DNA of 64,000 nt from Xenopus tropicalis (GCF_000004195.4 NC_030679.2:143848039-143912038), one strand, 5' to 3'; positions 12,301 through 23,853 are shown, counted from the stretch's first letter. The notes: a model not told the origin generated them from the sequence alone. Made by a program: numbers and translations.

Positions 12301-15131
12301 GCCGTATTTTACATCAGTTAGGGGACAGTCCTGTCTTGTTTTCAAGCTAGGCTGTCCGGTTTAACACCAAACCCTAGCTGAGATTCACTGCCCATTGCTC
12401 CTAGCAGAGCTACCCACAGCCCTCCTGTCTCTCTATTGACGTTTCCCTGTCTCTCTGCCTACAGGTGCTTTTTATATAAATGACTGCCCAGGGCAGTATC
12501 TTATCCCTTACTATCTCATTATTACGGGTGCAGTCTCTCTACTGCTTCTCTTTCTCACGTGCCTCCCCTGCGGTGATGGAAGGGAGCCCCCTAGGACTAG
12601 CTGGGGTGTCCTGTGTACACAGGGAGTCTTAATGATGTTCCTCTTCATCTTCTTCATTGCTGGTAAGTAAGTGTGCATGTAGGGGTGCAGGGAGTCACAG
12701 AGCCAGAAAGTGATGGTACCAGCAGGAAGGGAGTGCAGGGAGTCACAGAGCCAGGAAGTGATGCTACCAGCAGGAAGGGAGCGAAGGGAGTCACAGAGCC
12801 AGAAAGTGATGCTACCAGCAGGAAGGGAGCGCAGGGAGTCACAGAGCCAGAAAGTGATGCTACCGGCAGGAAGGGAGCGCAGGGAGTCACAGAGCCAGAA
12901 AGTGATGGTACCAGCAGGAAGGGAGCGCAGGGAGTCACAGAGCCAGAAAGTGATGCTACCGGCAGGAAGGGAGCGCAGGGAGTCACAGAGCCAGAAAGTG
13001 ATGGTACCAGCAGGAAGGGAGCGCAGGGAGTCACAGAGCCAGAAAGTGATGCTACCGGCAGGAAGGGAGCGCAGGGAGTCACAGAGCCAGAAAGTGATGG
13101 TACCAGCAGGAAGGGAGCGAAGGGAGTCACAGAGCCAGAAAGTGATGCTACCAGCAGGAAGGGAGCGCAGGGAGTCACAGAGCCAGGAAGTGATGCTACC
13201 GGCAGGAAGGGAGCGCAGGGAGTCACAGAGCCAGGAAGTGATGCTACCGGCAGGAAGGGAGCGCAGGGAGTCACAGAGCCAGGAAGTGATGCTACCGGCA
13301 GGAAGGGAATGCAGGGAGTCACAGAGCCAGGAAGTGATGCTACCGGCAGGAAGGGAGCGCAGGGAGTCACAGAGCCAGGAAGTGATGCTACCGGCAGGAA
13401 GGGAATGCAGGGAGTCACAGAGCCAGGAAGTGATGCTACCGGCAGGAAGGGAGCGCAGGGAGTCACAGAGCCAGGAAGTGATGCTACCGGCAGGAAGGGA
13501 GCGCAGGGAGTCACAGAGCCAGGAAGTGATGCTACCGGCAGGAAGGGAGCGCAGGGAGTCACAGAGCCAGGAAGTGATGCTACCGGCAGGAAGGGAGCGC
13601 AGGGAGTCACAGAGCCAGGAAGTGATGCTATAAGTGTTTAGCAGCAGGAAGGGAGCGCAGGGAGTCACAGAGCCAGGAAGTGATGCTACCGGCAGGAAGG
13701 GAGCGCAGGGAGTCACAGAGCCAGGAAGTGATGCTACCGGCAGGAAGGGAGCGCAGGGAGTCACAGAGCCAGGAAGTGATGCTACCGGCAGGAAGGGAGC
13801 GCAGGGAGTCACAGAGCCAGGAAGTGATGCTACCGGCAGGAAGGGAGCGCAGGGAGTCACAGAGCCAGGAAGTGATGCTATAAGTGTTTAGCAGCAGGAA
13901 GGGAGCGCAGGGAGTCACAGAGCCAGGAAGTGATGCTACCGGCAGGAAGGGAGCGCAGGGAGTCACAGAGCCAGGAAGTGATGCTACCGGCAGGAAGGGA
14001 GCGCAGGGAGTCACAGAGCCAGGAAGTGATGCTACCGGCAGGAAGGGAGCACAGGGAGTCACAGAGCCAGGAAGTGATGCTACCGGCAGGAAAGGAGTGC
14101 AGGGAGTCACAGAGCCAGGAAGTGATGCTAGCAGCAGGAAGGGAGCGCAGGGAGTCACAGAGCCAGGAAGTGATGCTACCGGCAGGAAGGGAGCACAGGG
14201 AGTCACAGAGCCAGGAAGTGATGCTACCGGCAGGAAAGGAGTGCAGGGAGTCACAGAGCCAGGAAGTGATGCTAGCAGCAGGAAGGGAGCGCAGGGAGTC
14301 ACAGAGCCAGGAAGTGATGCTAGCAGCAGGAAGGGAGCGCAGGGAGTCACAGAGCCAGGAAGTGATGCTACCGGCAGGAAGGGAGCACAGGGAGTCACAG
14401 AGCCAGGAAGTGATGCTACCGGCAGGAAAGGAGTGCAGGGAGTCACTGAGCCAGGAAGTGATGCTAGCAGCAGGAAGGGAGCGCAGGGAGTCACAGAGCC
14501 AGGAAGTGATGCTACCGGCAGGAAGGGAGCACAGGGAGTCACAGAGCCAGGAAGTGATGCTACCGGCAGGAAGGGAGCGCAGGGAGTCACAGAGCCAGGA
14601 AGTGATGCTACCGGCAGGAAAGGAGTGCAGGGAGTCACAGAGCCAGGAAGTGATGCTAGCAGCAGGAAGGGAGCGCAGGGAGTCACAGAGCCAGGAAGTG
14701 ATGCTACCGGCAGGAAGGGAGCGCAGGGAGTCACAGAGCCAGGAAGTGATGCTACCGGCAGGAAGGGAGCGCAGGGAGTCACAGAGCCAGGAAGTGATGC
14801 TACCAGCAGGAAAGGAGTGCAGGGAGTCACAGAGCCAGGAAGTGATGCTACCTATGAGAAGGAAGTAGTGTTGAGTGAATGGGTTAATATGCAATTAATC
14901 AGACTACTCTCTTCCTCAGGCAATGTGTGGGTATATTCTCTGTATCAGGAACCTTGGGACTCTCCAGAATCCCCCAAACGATGTAACCGCGTCCTGTACC
15001 TGTACGCCTTCTGGGTCATCACAGCAGTGTACATCTTTGCCGGCGTTGTGGTTATCCTTTATATGTGCGCCCTGTTCTGCCTCGCTCTAGTGGGGGCCTA
15101 TGTTGCTGCCAGAACCCATGCAGATGCATAA
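6343..15131 (+). CDS. TMEM272-like four-pass membrane protein, four coding exons
   Basis: Coding exons are 6343-6418, 12137-12187, 12465-12662 and 14920-15131. All junctions are GT-AG and phases agree (1, 1, 1), giving 178 residues. The ATG at 6343 has a good Kozak context (GGAACCATGG). Four hydrophobic segments lie at about 31-47, 54-75, 89-109 and 133-172. The motif IGAFYINDCP followed by an IPYYLIITG segment, and a conserved-looking GNVWVYS just after the third segment, are typical of the vertebrate TMEM272-like family as I remember it. Function in that family is unknown; a plasma or internal membrane location is inferred. The first intron (5.7 kb) and third intron (2.3 kb) are mostly minisatellite. 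A gene here is not part of the human LAMTOR4 neighbourhood, so it may be a frog- or fish-retained family member. The gene model is strong; orthology within the family is uncertain. Confidence 0.87.
6490..11465 (+). repeat. 52-bp minisatellite in intron 1 of the TMEM272-like gene, about 95 copies
   Basis: The unit contains CTGTGTGCCTGATGGGCCCC, TTACTGTGTATCTCC and CATATCTGCCTCC. Variants (CCCCCCAT/CCCTCCAT/CCCTCCGT, GGGTCCCC, GATGTGTCCCC) recur in the same order. The rare variant GATGTGTCCCC appears near 7678, 8672 and 9711, so a block of about 1 kb has itself been duplicated. Confidence 0.97.
12673..14862 (+). repeat. 48-bp minisatellite in intron 3 of the TMEM272-like gene, about 45 copies
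   Basis: The unit contains GGAGTCACAGAGCCAGGAAG, TGATGCTACCGGCAGGAAGG and GAGCGCAG. The length is a multiple of three, so it gives long open frames on both strands. Subtypes (AAAGTGATGGTACCAGC at the left, GCTAGCAGC and AAAGGAGTG at the right) show regional homogenisation. A unit ending TATAAGTGTTTAG occurs at about 13630 and again at 13880, marking a duplicated block of about 250 bp. Confidence 0.97.
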
Positions 15132-15559
15132 CTAAATCAGGTGCTGATTGGATGTGGCCTTTACACCCCTCTGGGGTAACTCAGCATCATCATATCTTTA
15201 TCCTTTATATCGTTTTAGTCATGTTATATCTGAAATACTCAGCAGCCAGAAATGCAGGACTGTTACTCTTGCAACAAAAGTGTTAAATGGGGGGAGCGCT
15301 CAAACTGTAAAATGAATGGAATCTATGGCGAATCCAGATTTATTCAACATCGCACTGTATATTACACTTATTGTTAGTATCAGGTTGGCCTTAACCTTGT
15401 TTCTTATCTGTAAATGTTACGGAGACTTTCACCTTATCTGTTCCACTTAATTACTTTAGTGCACTGTTGCACTTACTTTAGTGCAGCCACGGCTCAGGGA
15501 GGGCCCTTATCTACCCTGTTAGACGCTCCAGGCGGATTCGTATTTGCTGGCAATGAAAT

Positions 15560-15565
15560 AATAAA
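15560..15565 (+). terminator. Candidate poly(A) signal of the TMEM272-like gene
   Basis: AATAAA lies 429 bases after the stop codon at 15129-15131, with no better hexamer closer. The cleavage site is not determinable here. Confidence 0.45.
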
Positions 15566-16029
15566 TCTGAATTCCATCGGGTATGCTTCTTTTATTATAC
15601 TAAATACTATTTATACTTACTGAAAGGCAGCACTTTTAGATAGGGTCCCTCTATTGTGGAACAAAAAATGGCCAAATGAAATGGTCTCTGCTGTGGGAAC
15701 TAAAAGGAAACACATACATATATTCAGGGTCATATTTATATAGGCACCCAAGGGACTGTGCCCAGGGCAGCAGCTTTGGGTGCCTATATAATCAACAAAC
15801 CTGCCCCAGCCGCTGCCAGACCTACCAGTGGAAATCCAGCGGCCACCTAAATACTTCCCTGCATATATTCATGGGTACCAAGGCACAGAGGCGCAAGCTG
15901 GGATTGGCCAGAACACTAGAGGCCTCTCAGGCCTATCAGAGAACTCCAGGCAGGCCGAGGCTAAGATTCCTATCGATATCACTAATAGTCAGAGGTAAAG
16001 ACTGGCAGTGGTGTTTCTAGAGTATGAGG

Positions 16030-16990
16030 ACATTCACATGGCTAGACCCACCTATAGCCAATAAGAGTATAAGGACGTTCAAATGGCTAGACCCAACTAT
16101 AGCCAATCAGAGTATAAGGACATTCAAATGGATAGACCCACCTATAGCCAATCAGAGTATGAGGACATTCACATGGCTAGACCAACCTATAGCCAATCAG
16201 AGTATGAGGACAATTCACATGGCTAGACCAACCTATAGCCAATCAGAGTATCAGGACATTCACATGGCTAGACCCACCTATAGCCAGTCAGAGTATGAAG
16301 ACATTCGCATGGCTAGACCCACCTATAGCCAATCAGAGTATGAGGACATTCGCATGGCTAGACCCACCTATAGCCAATCAGAGTATGAAGACATTCACAT
16401 GACTAGACCAACCTATAGCCAATCAGAGTATAAGGACATTCACATGACTAGACCAACCTATAGCCAATCAGAGTATGAGGACATTCACATGGCTAGACCC
16501 ACCTATAGCCAATCAGAGTATGAGGACATTCACATGGCTAGACCCACCTATAGCCAATCAGAGTATGAGAACATTCACATGGCTAGACCCACCTATAGCC
16601 AATGAGAGTATGAAGACATTCTCATGGCTAGACCCACCTATAGCCAATCAGAGTATGAGAACATTTACATGGCTAGACCCACCTATAGCCAATCAGAGTA
16701 TGAAGACATTCGCATGGCTAGACCCACCTATAGCCAATCAGAGTATGAGGACATTCACATGGCTAGACCCACCTATAGCCAATCAGAGTATGAGGACATT
16801 CACATGGCTAGACCCACCTATAGCCAATCAGAGTATGAGAACATTTACATGGCTAGACCCACCTATAGCCAATCAGAGTATGAAGACATTCGCATGGCTA
16901 GACCCACCTATAGCCAATCAGAGTATAAGGACATTCACATGACTAGACCCACCTATAGCCAATCAGAGTATGAGGACATTCAGCAAGCCA
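16030..16990 (+). repeat. 45-bp minisatellite carrying a CCAAT motif in nearly every unit
   Basis: About 21 units contain GACCCACCTATAGCCAATCA and GAGTATGAGGACATTCACATG. Nearly all hold AGCCAATCAG, a close match to the NF-Y consensus, in one orientation at 45-bp spacing. Two more isolated copies follow near 17002 and 17045. The array lies between the TMEM272-like gene and lamtor4. The protein frames across it are artefacts of the unit length. Confidence 0.93.
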
Positions 16991-17059
16991 AATAAGGCTG
17001 TAGCCAATCGGTGCATTTAATGTTTACAGGGCTAGATCAACCTGTAGCCAATCAGAGCA

Positions 17060-17880
17060 GTAGACTATTTGACTATGATCTATGGGTTCCGGTATACAGC
17101 TTGTTGCCACTCACTGGGCTAAATCAAAATGTATGTTTGCTGTACACAGATGCCATGGACTATCCTGGATGGTGCTGTTCCCATATAGGAAGCTTCTGGG
17201 CCGTATAAACGTTTCCTACTCCCTACTGACACATGGGTGCAACTCATGAGTAACAAGTTTTATGATTAGGCGCTTTGGGTTCCTAGCAGATGGGCGATTC
17301 CTTTATGATCTGCAATAGGAATGCCCAGTGTTGGCTGCACCGGATTTTATAGCACAGCCAAGCCTTAAAGGAGTGGCTCCTCTTCCTGACGTGCATAGAG
17401 GTGATATTGTTTGGGGGTGTTCCTGGCTCTCTATAATTACTCCCAGGCAGCAGCGGCCTAACACTGCTTGGCTCTGTCATGTTACCCCACTGGGCAACAG
17501 CCATAACAAAATGGGGAGGTGGGGAGGAGCTCTTTCATGTACAGACACACGGACTGGCTGAGAGGGGGACGAGGAAGGGTAATGAGAAATGAGAAAGAAT
17601 TAGAAATAATTGGTCAGAATGATCATTTCATATATACTTATGTGCAGCAGTGTGGCACAGCCACATGTAATCTATATACAGTGTGTGTGTTTATATATAT
17701 ATATATATATATATCTCCCCCTCACACATTTCTCACATTATTGTGTCTGAGGAGAAAATCTTTCACCAAACTCTCTATAAACACTACAACACATAATATT
17801 TCTAGACTAAAAATGCTTAGAACGTCACTGGCCGCTTCCAGTTATTACAACACTCTTACAAAGACATTTCACAACTAATG
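17060..17880. other. Intergenic, mostly unique; TA microsatellite
   Basis: Mostly unique-looking sequence with a (TA)n run near 17692-17712. No gene or repeat family is recognised. Confidence 0.5.
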
Positions 17881-17929
17881 TGGCAAGGCGCTTTGGCGCT
17901 GGTTTTGAGCATGTGAAGGTCCCGCCTTA

Positions 17930-18239
17930 TCGTTGCTAAGCGGTATCACTGACGTCCTATTCGCCGGCAGAAGAAAAGTAAAGCCAATCAAACTAACAAT
18001 AGCGCCCCTGAATTTTAGATTGACATGCAGTTGAACCAATCGGAAAAAAGCATAAGATCATGTGAGTAAGCACCCCTGCCAAACAAAGAGGCGTGCTATA
18101 GTTTTACATGACAAAACCAGCTAGCGAATCGCTGTGGTTAGACGTGTGATTGATGGCTGCTAGAACCAGTAGCAAGGGTGGAAAGGCGATGCCGGAAGAA
18201 GGAGCGTACTAGCGGTGCTGCCGGAGGGAAGTTGCAGAG
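17930..18239 (+). promoter_or_regulatory. lamtor4 promoter and 5-prime UTR region
   Basis: Immediately upstream of the lamtor4 ATG. A CRE-like TGACGTC lies at 17950-17956 and CCAAT boxes at 17984-17988 (AAGCCAATCA) and 18036-18040 (AACCAATCGG). TCATGTGA at 18058-18065 resembles an MITF/TFE E-box, which would fit a lysosomal gene, but one short match is weak. No TATA box was found. The boundaries are inferred. Confidence 0.5.
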
Positions 18240-21200
18240 ATGGTGAGTGGTTGATTGTATGAAGGGAAGAGCGGGGTGTGTGAGGCTTATGGGGGCGGCT
18301 GCAATCGGCACTAATGTTCTGCAATGTGGGGCTGTATGTATGGCGCCAGTGTCAGACTGCAGGGGCTTGGGATCAGTAGGTTGCTGCACTACATCAGCCT
18401 CCGGGACTTCAGCGCTTCGGGATACGCCCCCCCCGCACGGCTTGTCCGGGACTCGAACCCAATAGCAGCCAATCAGAAGCTTGGTATTATTATTTCTAAA
18501 CTCCTAACCTTGATTGGCTGCGGTGTGTTAGTTGAATCAGGAAATCTTCGCCCCTATAAGGCAATATTGTGTGTGTGTGTGTGTAGGGCCGCCATCAGAA
18601 ATCACGGGGCCCCTCACAATAAACTTTTCTGGGCCCCCCTCCTCCCAATGGCCCCTCCGCCAGTGACCACTCCCATCAGTACAAAGGACACACATACATT
18701 GGTAGCCAGCCCAGGGCCCCCTAAAACATTGCTGCCCCCCCCCAGTGTCCTCATACTATGACCCACCCCGCTGATTCCTGCTCCCCTACTTCCTCCAGTT
18801 TCCCCAACCATCCTCCAGCTCCCCCCCAGCATCCTCCAACTCCCCCCCTAGCATCCTCCAGCTCCCCCCTAGCATCCTCCAGCTCCCCCCAGCATCCTCC
18901 AGCTCCCCCCAGCATCCTCCAACTCCCCCCCTAGCATCCTCCAGCTCCCCCCAGCATCCTCCAACTCCCCCCCTAGCATCCTCCAGCTCCCCGCCTAGCA
19001 TCCTCCAGCTCCCCCCTAGCATCCTCCAGCTCCCCCCCTAGCATCCTCCAGCTCCCCCCAACCATCCTCCAGCTCCCCCCCAGCATCCTCCAGCTCCCCC
19101 CCTAGCATCCTCCAACTCCCCCCCCTAGCATCCTCCAGCTCCCCCCAGCATCCTCCAGCTCCCCCCCAGCATCCTCCAACTCCCCCCCTAGCATCCTCCA
19201 ACTCCCCCCCTAGCATCCTCCAACTCCCCCCCTAGCATCCTCCAACTCCCCCCTAGCATCCTCCAACTCCCCCCAACCATCCTCCAGCTCCCCCCCAACC
19301 ATCCTCCAGCTCCCCCCCAACCATCCTCCAACTCCCCCCCCCCTAGCATCCTCCAGCTCCCCCCCAGCATCCTCCAACTTCCCCCCTAGCATCCTTCAGC
19401 TCCCTCCCAGCATCCTCCAACTCCCCCCTAGCATCCTTCAGCTCCCTCCCAGCATCCTCCAACTCCCCCCCTAGCATCCTTCAGCTCCCTCCCAGCATCC
19501 TCCAACTCCCCCCCCTAGCATCCTTCAGCTCCCTCCCAGCATCCTCCAACTCCCCCCCCCCTAGCATCCTTCAGCTCCCTCCCAGCATCCTCCAACTCCC
19601 CCCCTAGCATCCTTCAGCTCCCTCCCAGCATCCTCCAACTCCCCCCCCTAGCATCCTTCAGCTCCCTCCCAGCATCCTCCAGCTCCACCCTAGCATCTTC
19701 CCCAGCTTCCCCCCCCTCATTCACAGTGCCCCCTAATGCTATGCTGGCCAGGGCCCCCATACACAGTGCCCCCTAATGCTATGCTGGCCAGGACCCCCCA
19801 TACACAGTGCCCCCTAATGCTATGCTGGCCAGGGCCCCCCATACACAGTGCCCCCTAATGCTATGCTGGCCAGGGCCCCCCATACACAGTGCCCCTAATG
19901 CTATGCTGGCCAGGGCCCCCATACACAGTGCCCCCTAATGCTATGCTGGCCAGGGCCCCATACACAGTGCCCCCTAATGCTATGCTGGCCAGGGCCTCAC
20001 ATACAGTGCCCCATAAGGCTGTGCTGGCCAGGGCCCCCCATACACAGTGCCCCCTAATGCTATGCTGGCCAGGGCCCCCCATACACCAGTGCCCCTAAGG
20101 CTATGCTGGCCAGGGCCCCCCATACACAGTGCCCCCTAATGCTATGCTGGCCAGGGCCCCCCATACACAGTGCCCCTAATGCTATGCTGGCCAGGGCCCC
20201 CCATACACAGTGCCCCCTAATGCTATGCTGGCCAGGGCCCCCCATACACAGTGCCCCCTAAGGCTATGCTGGCCAGGGCCCCCCATACACAGTGCCCCCT
20301 AAGGCTGTGCTGGCCAGGGCCCCCCATACATAGTGCCCCCAATTTCCCCAATACACAGTGCCCCTAACGCTATGCTGGCCAGGGCCCCCCATACACAGTG
20401 CCCCCTAACGCTTTGCTGGCCAGGGCATCCCATTGACAGTGCCCCGTAACGCTATGCTGACCAGGGCCCCAGTTGCCCCATAGACAGTGCCCCCAGTTGC
20501 CCCATAGACAGTGCCCCCAATTGCCCCCATAGACAGTGCCTCCAATAGCCCCCATAGACAGTGCCTCCAATAGCCCCCATAGACTTTGCCCCCATAAACA
20601 GTGCCCCCAATTGCCCCATAGAAAGTGCCCTCCGAAGTCAGCGTCTTCTTCTGCAGCTTCTTCTTCAGCGACGACTTCGGGCTCCTCGAGACAGGCCCTT
20701 TTATAAGGTTAGGTACTGATGTCACACATGTACGCATGGGGCGCGACCAATCGGATGACAGGGCCCGTAAGAAATTAAATGGGGCACGAGCCAGTCAGAA
20801 AACTGTAGCACGGCCGGGCCGCCCTTTAAAAGTGAAGATTGGCCAGGTACTGTGCCCCCCTGATGGCGGCCCTAATAACAGTAATGATCCAGGCCTTCAA
20901 AGTTGCCCCCAGCAGCTCCCCATCTTGGATCTGGTTAGGCACCTTGTGTGTGCCAGTGGCACTGCACGTGCTCCGTGGGCTCTGGGCTGCTGCTTAGGGG
21001 TCGTGGGGAATCATCACACTATTAAGCTGGTGCTACAGCACTATCAAGTCTGATGCAGACTGCACTGATTTCTATGCCGCCATGTAATGTGAATCTGAAT
21101 TCATTACTAAATCGCGAAGTGACAGCAGGGCAAACTTGGTGCCTTTATTAATGTTTAAAGAAGCTGTTAGTGGGGTTTAGGGGGTAACTTGCATACATTG

Positions 21201-21951
21201 GGGTACAGTAACCAGTCTTTCTCCTGTTCCTCCTCAGACCTCCACCATGACGCAGGGCCTGGAGCGGATCCCAGACCAGATGGGGTATCTGGTAATGAGC
21301 GAGGATGGAGGGGTGCTGGCGGTAAGGCAATATAACCCTTTGATGTTGTTAAACTACTACTCCCACCGCCACACACTGTCAGGGCATTCTGGGAGTTATC
21401 TGATTTATCATTTTCTCTCCTCGTGCCATGTTACCATGACAACCACTGAAATGGGGGACCTTTTTGTGTCCTTACAGAGCGCCGGTGATTTGGAGAATGA
21501 CGAACGCCTGGCGGGAGTGATCAGGGAGATGGTGGCCGTAGCGTGCTCCTTCCGGGATCTCGGGGACCAGCAGCCATTCAAACGCATGAGTAGTAAGAAC
21601 GGGGGGGGGAGCGATAGGAGAGATGGGCACACAGCGGGGCATGTACTGGGGTACACTATAATGTCTGCTCAGGGATTTCCTGACTCCGCCCCATCCCTCC
21701 CAACCAACCAAAACTGGTGTTTCTATAAGGGGCGGGTATGGGCTGGGGTAAACAGAGCAGTATGGGAGAATTTGCCCTAATCGAGGGGCTGGGGGAGTCC
21801 TGATGGAGCTTTGAAGTCCAACTCATTCCTTTGCCCCCCTTTTCCCCTCGCAGTCGTATTTGGGGAGCACACGTTTCTCGTCACCATTTCCGGACAGAAG
21901 ATCTACGTGGTGAAGCGGCAGAACGTGGTGCGGGAGCCAATCAGTGTCTAG
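18240..21951 (+). CDS. lamtor4: LAMTOR4, Ragulator complex subunit, four coding exons
   Basis: Coding exons are 18240-18242 (the ATG alone), 21238-21321, 21478-21592 and 21854-21951. Splice sites are GTGAGT, GTAAGG and GTAAGA donors with CAG acceptors; phases agree, giving 99 residues, the same length as human LAMTOR4. Recognisable segments are [18 protein letters not shown] at the start, SGDLEND in the middle, PFKRMS, and VVKRQN near the C-terminus ending EPISV. LAMTOR4 has a roadblock-type fold and, with LAMTOR1, 2, 3 and 5, forms the Ragulator complex that anchors Rag GTPases on lysosomes for amino-acid signalling to mTORC1. The start is fixed by the family N-terminus ([12 protein letters not shown]). 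Intron 1 (3.0 kb) contains the hAT-like element at 18584-20874. The gene is convergent with trappc14, as I remember in human. Confidence 0.96.
18785..19720 (-). repeat. Satellite 1 inside hAT-like copy 1 (CATCCTCCAGCTCCCCCCTAG)
   Basis: About 45 units of roughly 20-22 bp (CATCCTCCAACTCCCCCCCTAG type), with a homogenised alternating CATCCTTCAGCTCCCTCCCAG subtype at the right end. The reverse complement matches the array inside 22596-23741 and that at 1-390. Confidence 0.92.
19725..20620 (+). repeat. Satellite 2 inside hAT-like copy 1, about 41 bp x 16, then about 24 bp units
   Basis: Units contain CCCCCTAATGCTATGCTGGCC and GGGCCCCCCATACACAGTG. From about 20460 the unit changes to CATAGACAGTGCCCCCAATTGCCC. 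Copy 3 at 28662-29040 has only one or two of these units, so the array grew after insertion or in this lineage. Confidence 0.92.
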
Positions 21952-22105
21952 CAAAGCCTCACCCTCCATTCTCGTGCCCAATATGAAGTGACTGTACTAC
22001 ACGGCCTATTTAATGACCCCCCCACTGTTGCCCTAGCAACCTTTTCCGCAGGATCGAATGTTCCAGCTCTCTGCTGCGGGTTACACGGGGGGCTTCCCAT
22101 CCCCT

Positions 22106-22111
22106 AATAAA
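22106..22111 (+). terminator. lamtor4 poly(A) signal
   Basis: AATAAA lies 155 bases after the lamtor4 stop (21949-21951), a typical 3-prime UTR length for this small gene, followed by a T/G-rich stretch. Confidence 0.7.
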
Positions 22112-22170
22112 TATATATATTGTTGGTACTGCCTGGGTCGGGCCTGCCTCTCTCATTCCTTAGGGTCGCA

Positions 22171-22396
22171 TTAAAGGACAAGTCAAACCCAAAATGCCCT
22201 TTTATATGTGCAGTGCTTTAATGGCTGCTGTGCTCTGTCCCGTCTACTTCAGCTTCAGCTCCCCCCTGGTCCCCCATAACCTATCCCTATGGGGAATACC
22301 TGACACCACACCCCCTTGTTTCTTTTTAGAGTAGAAATGGTTTTTGTAAAGAAAACGTGGGGATGATAGTATGTTCCAAAGGGCGTATCCCTTTAA
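22171..22396. mobile_element. MITE with TTAAAGG ends
   Basis: Begins TTAAAGGACAAGTCAAACCC and ends GGGCGTATCCCTTTAA, so both termini show TTAA followed by an inverted AGG/CCT. This resembles the TTAAAGGRR signature I associate with Xenopus T2-type MITEs. It sits just downstream of lamtor4. Confidence 0.6.
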
Positions 22397-22587
22397 ATTC
22401 ACCTTGTTGGATGTGGGAATCCCAGGCTGCCCCACCCAAGATGGTGGAACAATGAATGGGGGATGCTCTCTCCTACCAACATGGCACCTATGGATTTAAT
22501 ACAGGAAATAAGCCCCTGCCAGTTTTTTGCCGATGTGGTGTAAATAGGACTCCTCCCACATCCAACCCACTGTATAATGACGAGGAG

Positions 22588-23749
22588 CAGCCATGCAGGG
22601 CCGCCCACAGGGGGGAGTTTTCCCAGGCACGGGCGATCCTCGTTCTTTAAAGGGGGCCCGGTCGTGATACAGTTTTACTAGCTCGGGCCCCCTTTAAAGA
22701 ATTACGGGCCCTGATTGGTTGCGTGTGACGTCAGTAAGCACGGGGCGCAACCGGATAAAAGTGTGGGATGCAGCTGAAGGATGGAGGAAGCAGGAGGTCG
22801 CTGGGGGGAGCTACAGGAAGCTGTAGGTCGCTGGGGGGAGCCACAGGAAGCTGTAGGTTGCTGGGGGGTGGGGGGACCTGGAGGATGTTGGGGAGGATGC
22901 TAAGGGGGGAACCTGAAGGATACTGCGGGGGGGGGGAGCTGTGGAGGGAGGACGCTGGAGGATGTTAGGGAGGATGCTGGGGGGAGGACCTCCAGCGTCC
23001 TTCCCCCCAGCATCCATCCTAGCATGTTAAGGAGAATGCTGGGGGAGCTGGAGGATGTTTGGGGGAGGACGCTGGAGGATGTTGGGGAGGATGCTGGGGG
23101 GAGCCACAGGAAACTGTAGGTCGCTGGGGGAGGGGGGAGCTGGAGGATGCTAAGTTGGGAACCTGGAGGATAATGAGGGGGGAGCTGGAGGGAGGATGCT
23201 GGAGGATGTTAAGAGGGATCCTGGGGGGAGCTGGAGGATGTTGGGATGGATGCTGGGGGGGGGAGCGGGAGGATGCTGGTGGAAGGACGCTGGAGGATGC
23301 TAAGGTGAGGTGGGAACCTGGAGGATACTGAGGGGGGATGCGGGGGGGGAGCTGGAGGGAGGATGCTGGAGGATATTAGGGAGGATGCTGGGATGGATGC
23401 TGGAGGATGTTAGGGAGGATCCTGGGGGGAGCTAAAGGATGCTGGGGGGAGGACGCTGGAGGATGTTGGGAAGGATGCTGGAGGACATGTGGGGGAGCAG
23501 GAAGCAGCGGGGAGTGGGCTATAGTATGAGGACACTGGGGGAGGACCATCAATGTTTTAGGGGGCCCTGGACTGGCTAGCAATGTTTTAGGGGGTCGCTG
23601 CCCTAGCACCAATGCAAAATGTAATCCCTGGCTACCAAAGCCTGTGTGTCCTTCCTACTGATGGGAGGGGGCAGGGTGTGGGAGGAGGGGGCCCAGAAAA
23701 CTTTGTTGTGAGGGGCCCCGTGATTTCTGATGGCGGCCCTGCAGCCATG
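22588..23749 (-). mobile_element. hAT-like non-autonomous element, copy 2, with perfect 8-bp target duplication
   Basis: The element proper is 22596-23741. It begins CAGGGCCGCC and ends GGCGGCCCTG. The flanks are identical octamers, CAGCCATG at 22588-22595 and 23742-23749, the duplication size of hAT transposons. It is inverted relative to copy 1 and shares its terminal sequence. No transposase frame is present. The interior (about 22770-23500) is a degenerate purine-rich satellite of GGAGCTGGAGGATGTTGGGG type. Confidence 0.9.
22770..23500 (+). repeat. Degenerate satellite inside hAT-like copy 2
   Basis: Irregular units of about 20-40 bp built from GGGGGGAGCTGGAGGATG, GGAGGACGCTGG and TTAGGGAGGATGCT. 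More diverged than the homologous array in copy 1, suggesting an older or less homogenised expansion. Confidence 0.8.
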
Positions 23750-23853
23750 GATATAGTATACACAGTGGGGCAGAAAGAGAGACTTCACTGACGCTCGTTT
23801 CCTTTAAACCTCTGTATTTTTTTTTTGCCTTTGTTCAAAATAAATTAGAGACA

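Larger units (their letters stand above)
18584..20874 (+). mobile_element. hAT-like non-autonomous element, copy 1, in lamtor4 intron 1
   Basis: The ends are exact inverted repeats of 15 bases (TAGGGCCGCCATCAG at 18584 and its complement ending at 20874). The subterminal sequence (GAAATCACGGGGCCCCTCACA) matches copies at 22596-23741 and 28662-29040. The 8-bp flanks do not match (a GT microsatellite lies on the left), so the target duplication is eroded. No transposase is present. The interior is two satellites, at 18785-19720 and 19725-20620. Confidence 0.85.

Noticed and set aside
12511..14894. Long overlapping open frames of 300-450 codons on both strands
   Set aside because: They are translations of the 48-bp minisatellite, which has a length divisible by three. 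Exons of the TMEM272-like gene flank it with good splice sites, and the frames have no non-repeat homology.
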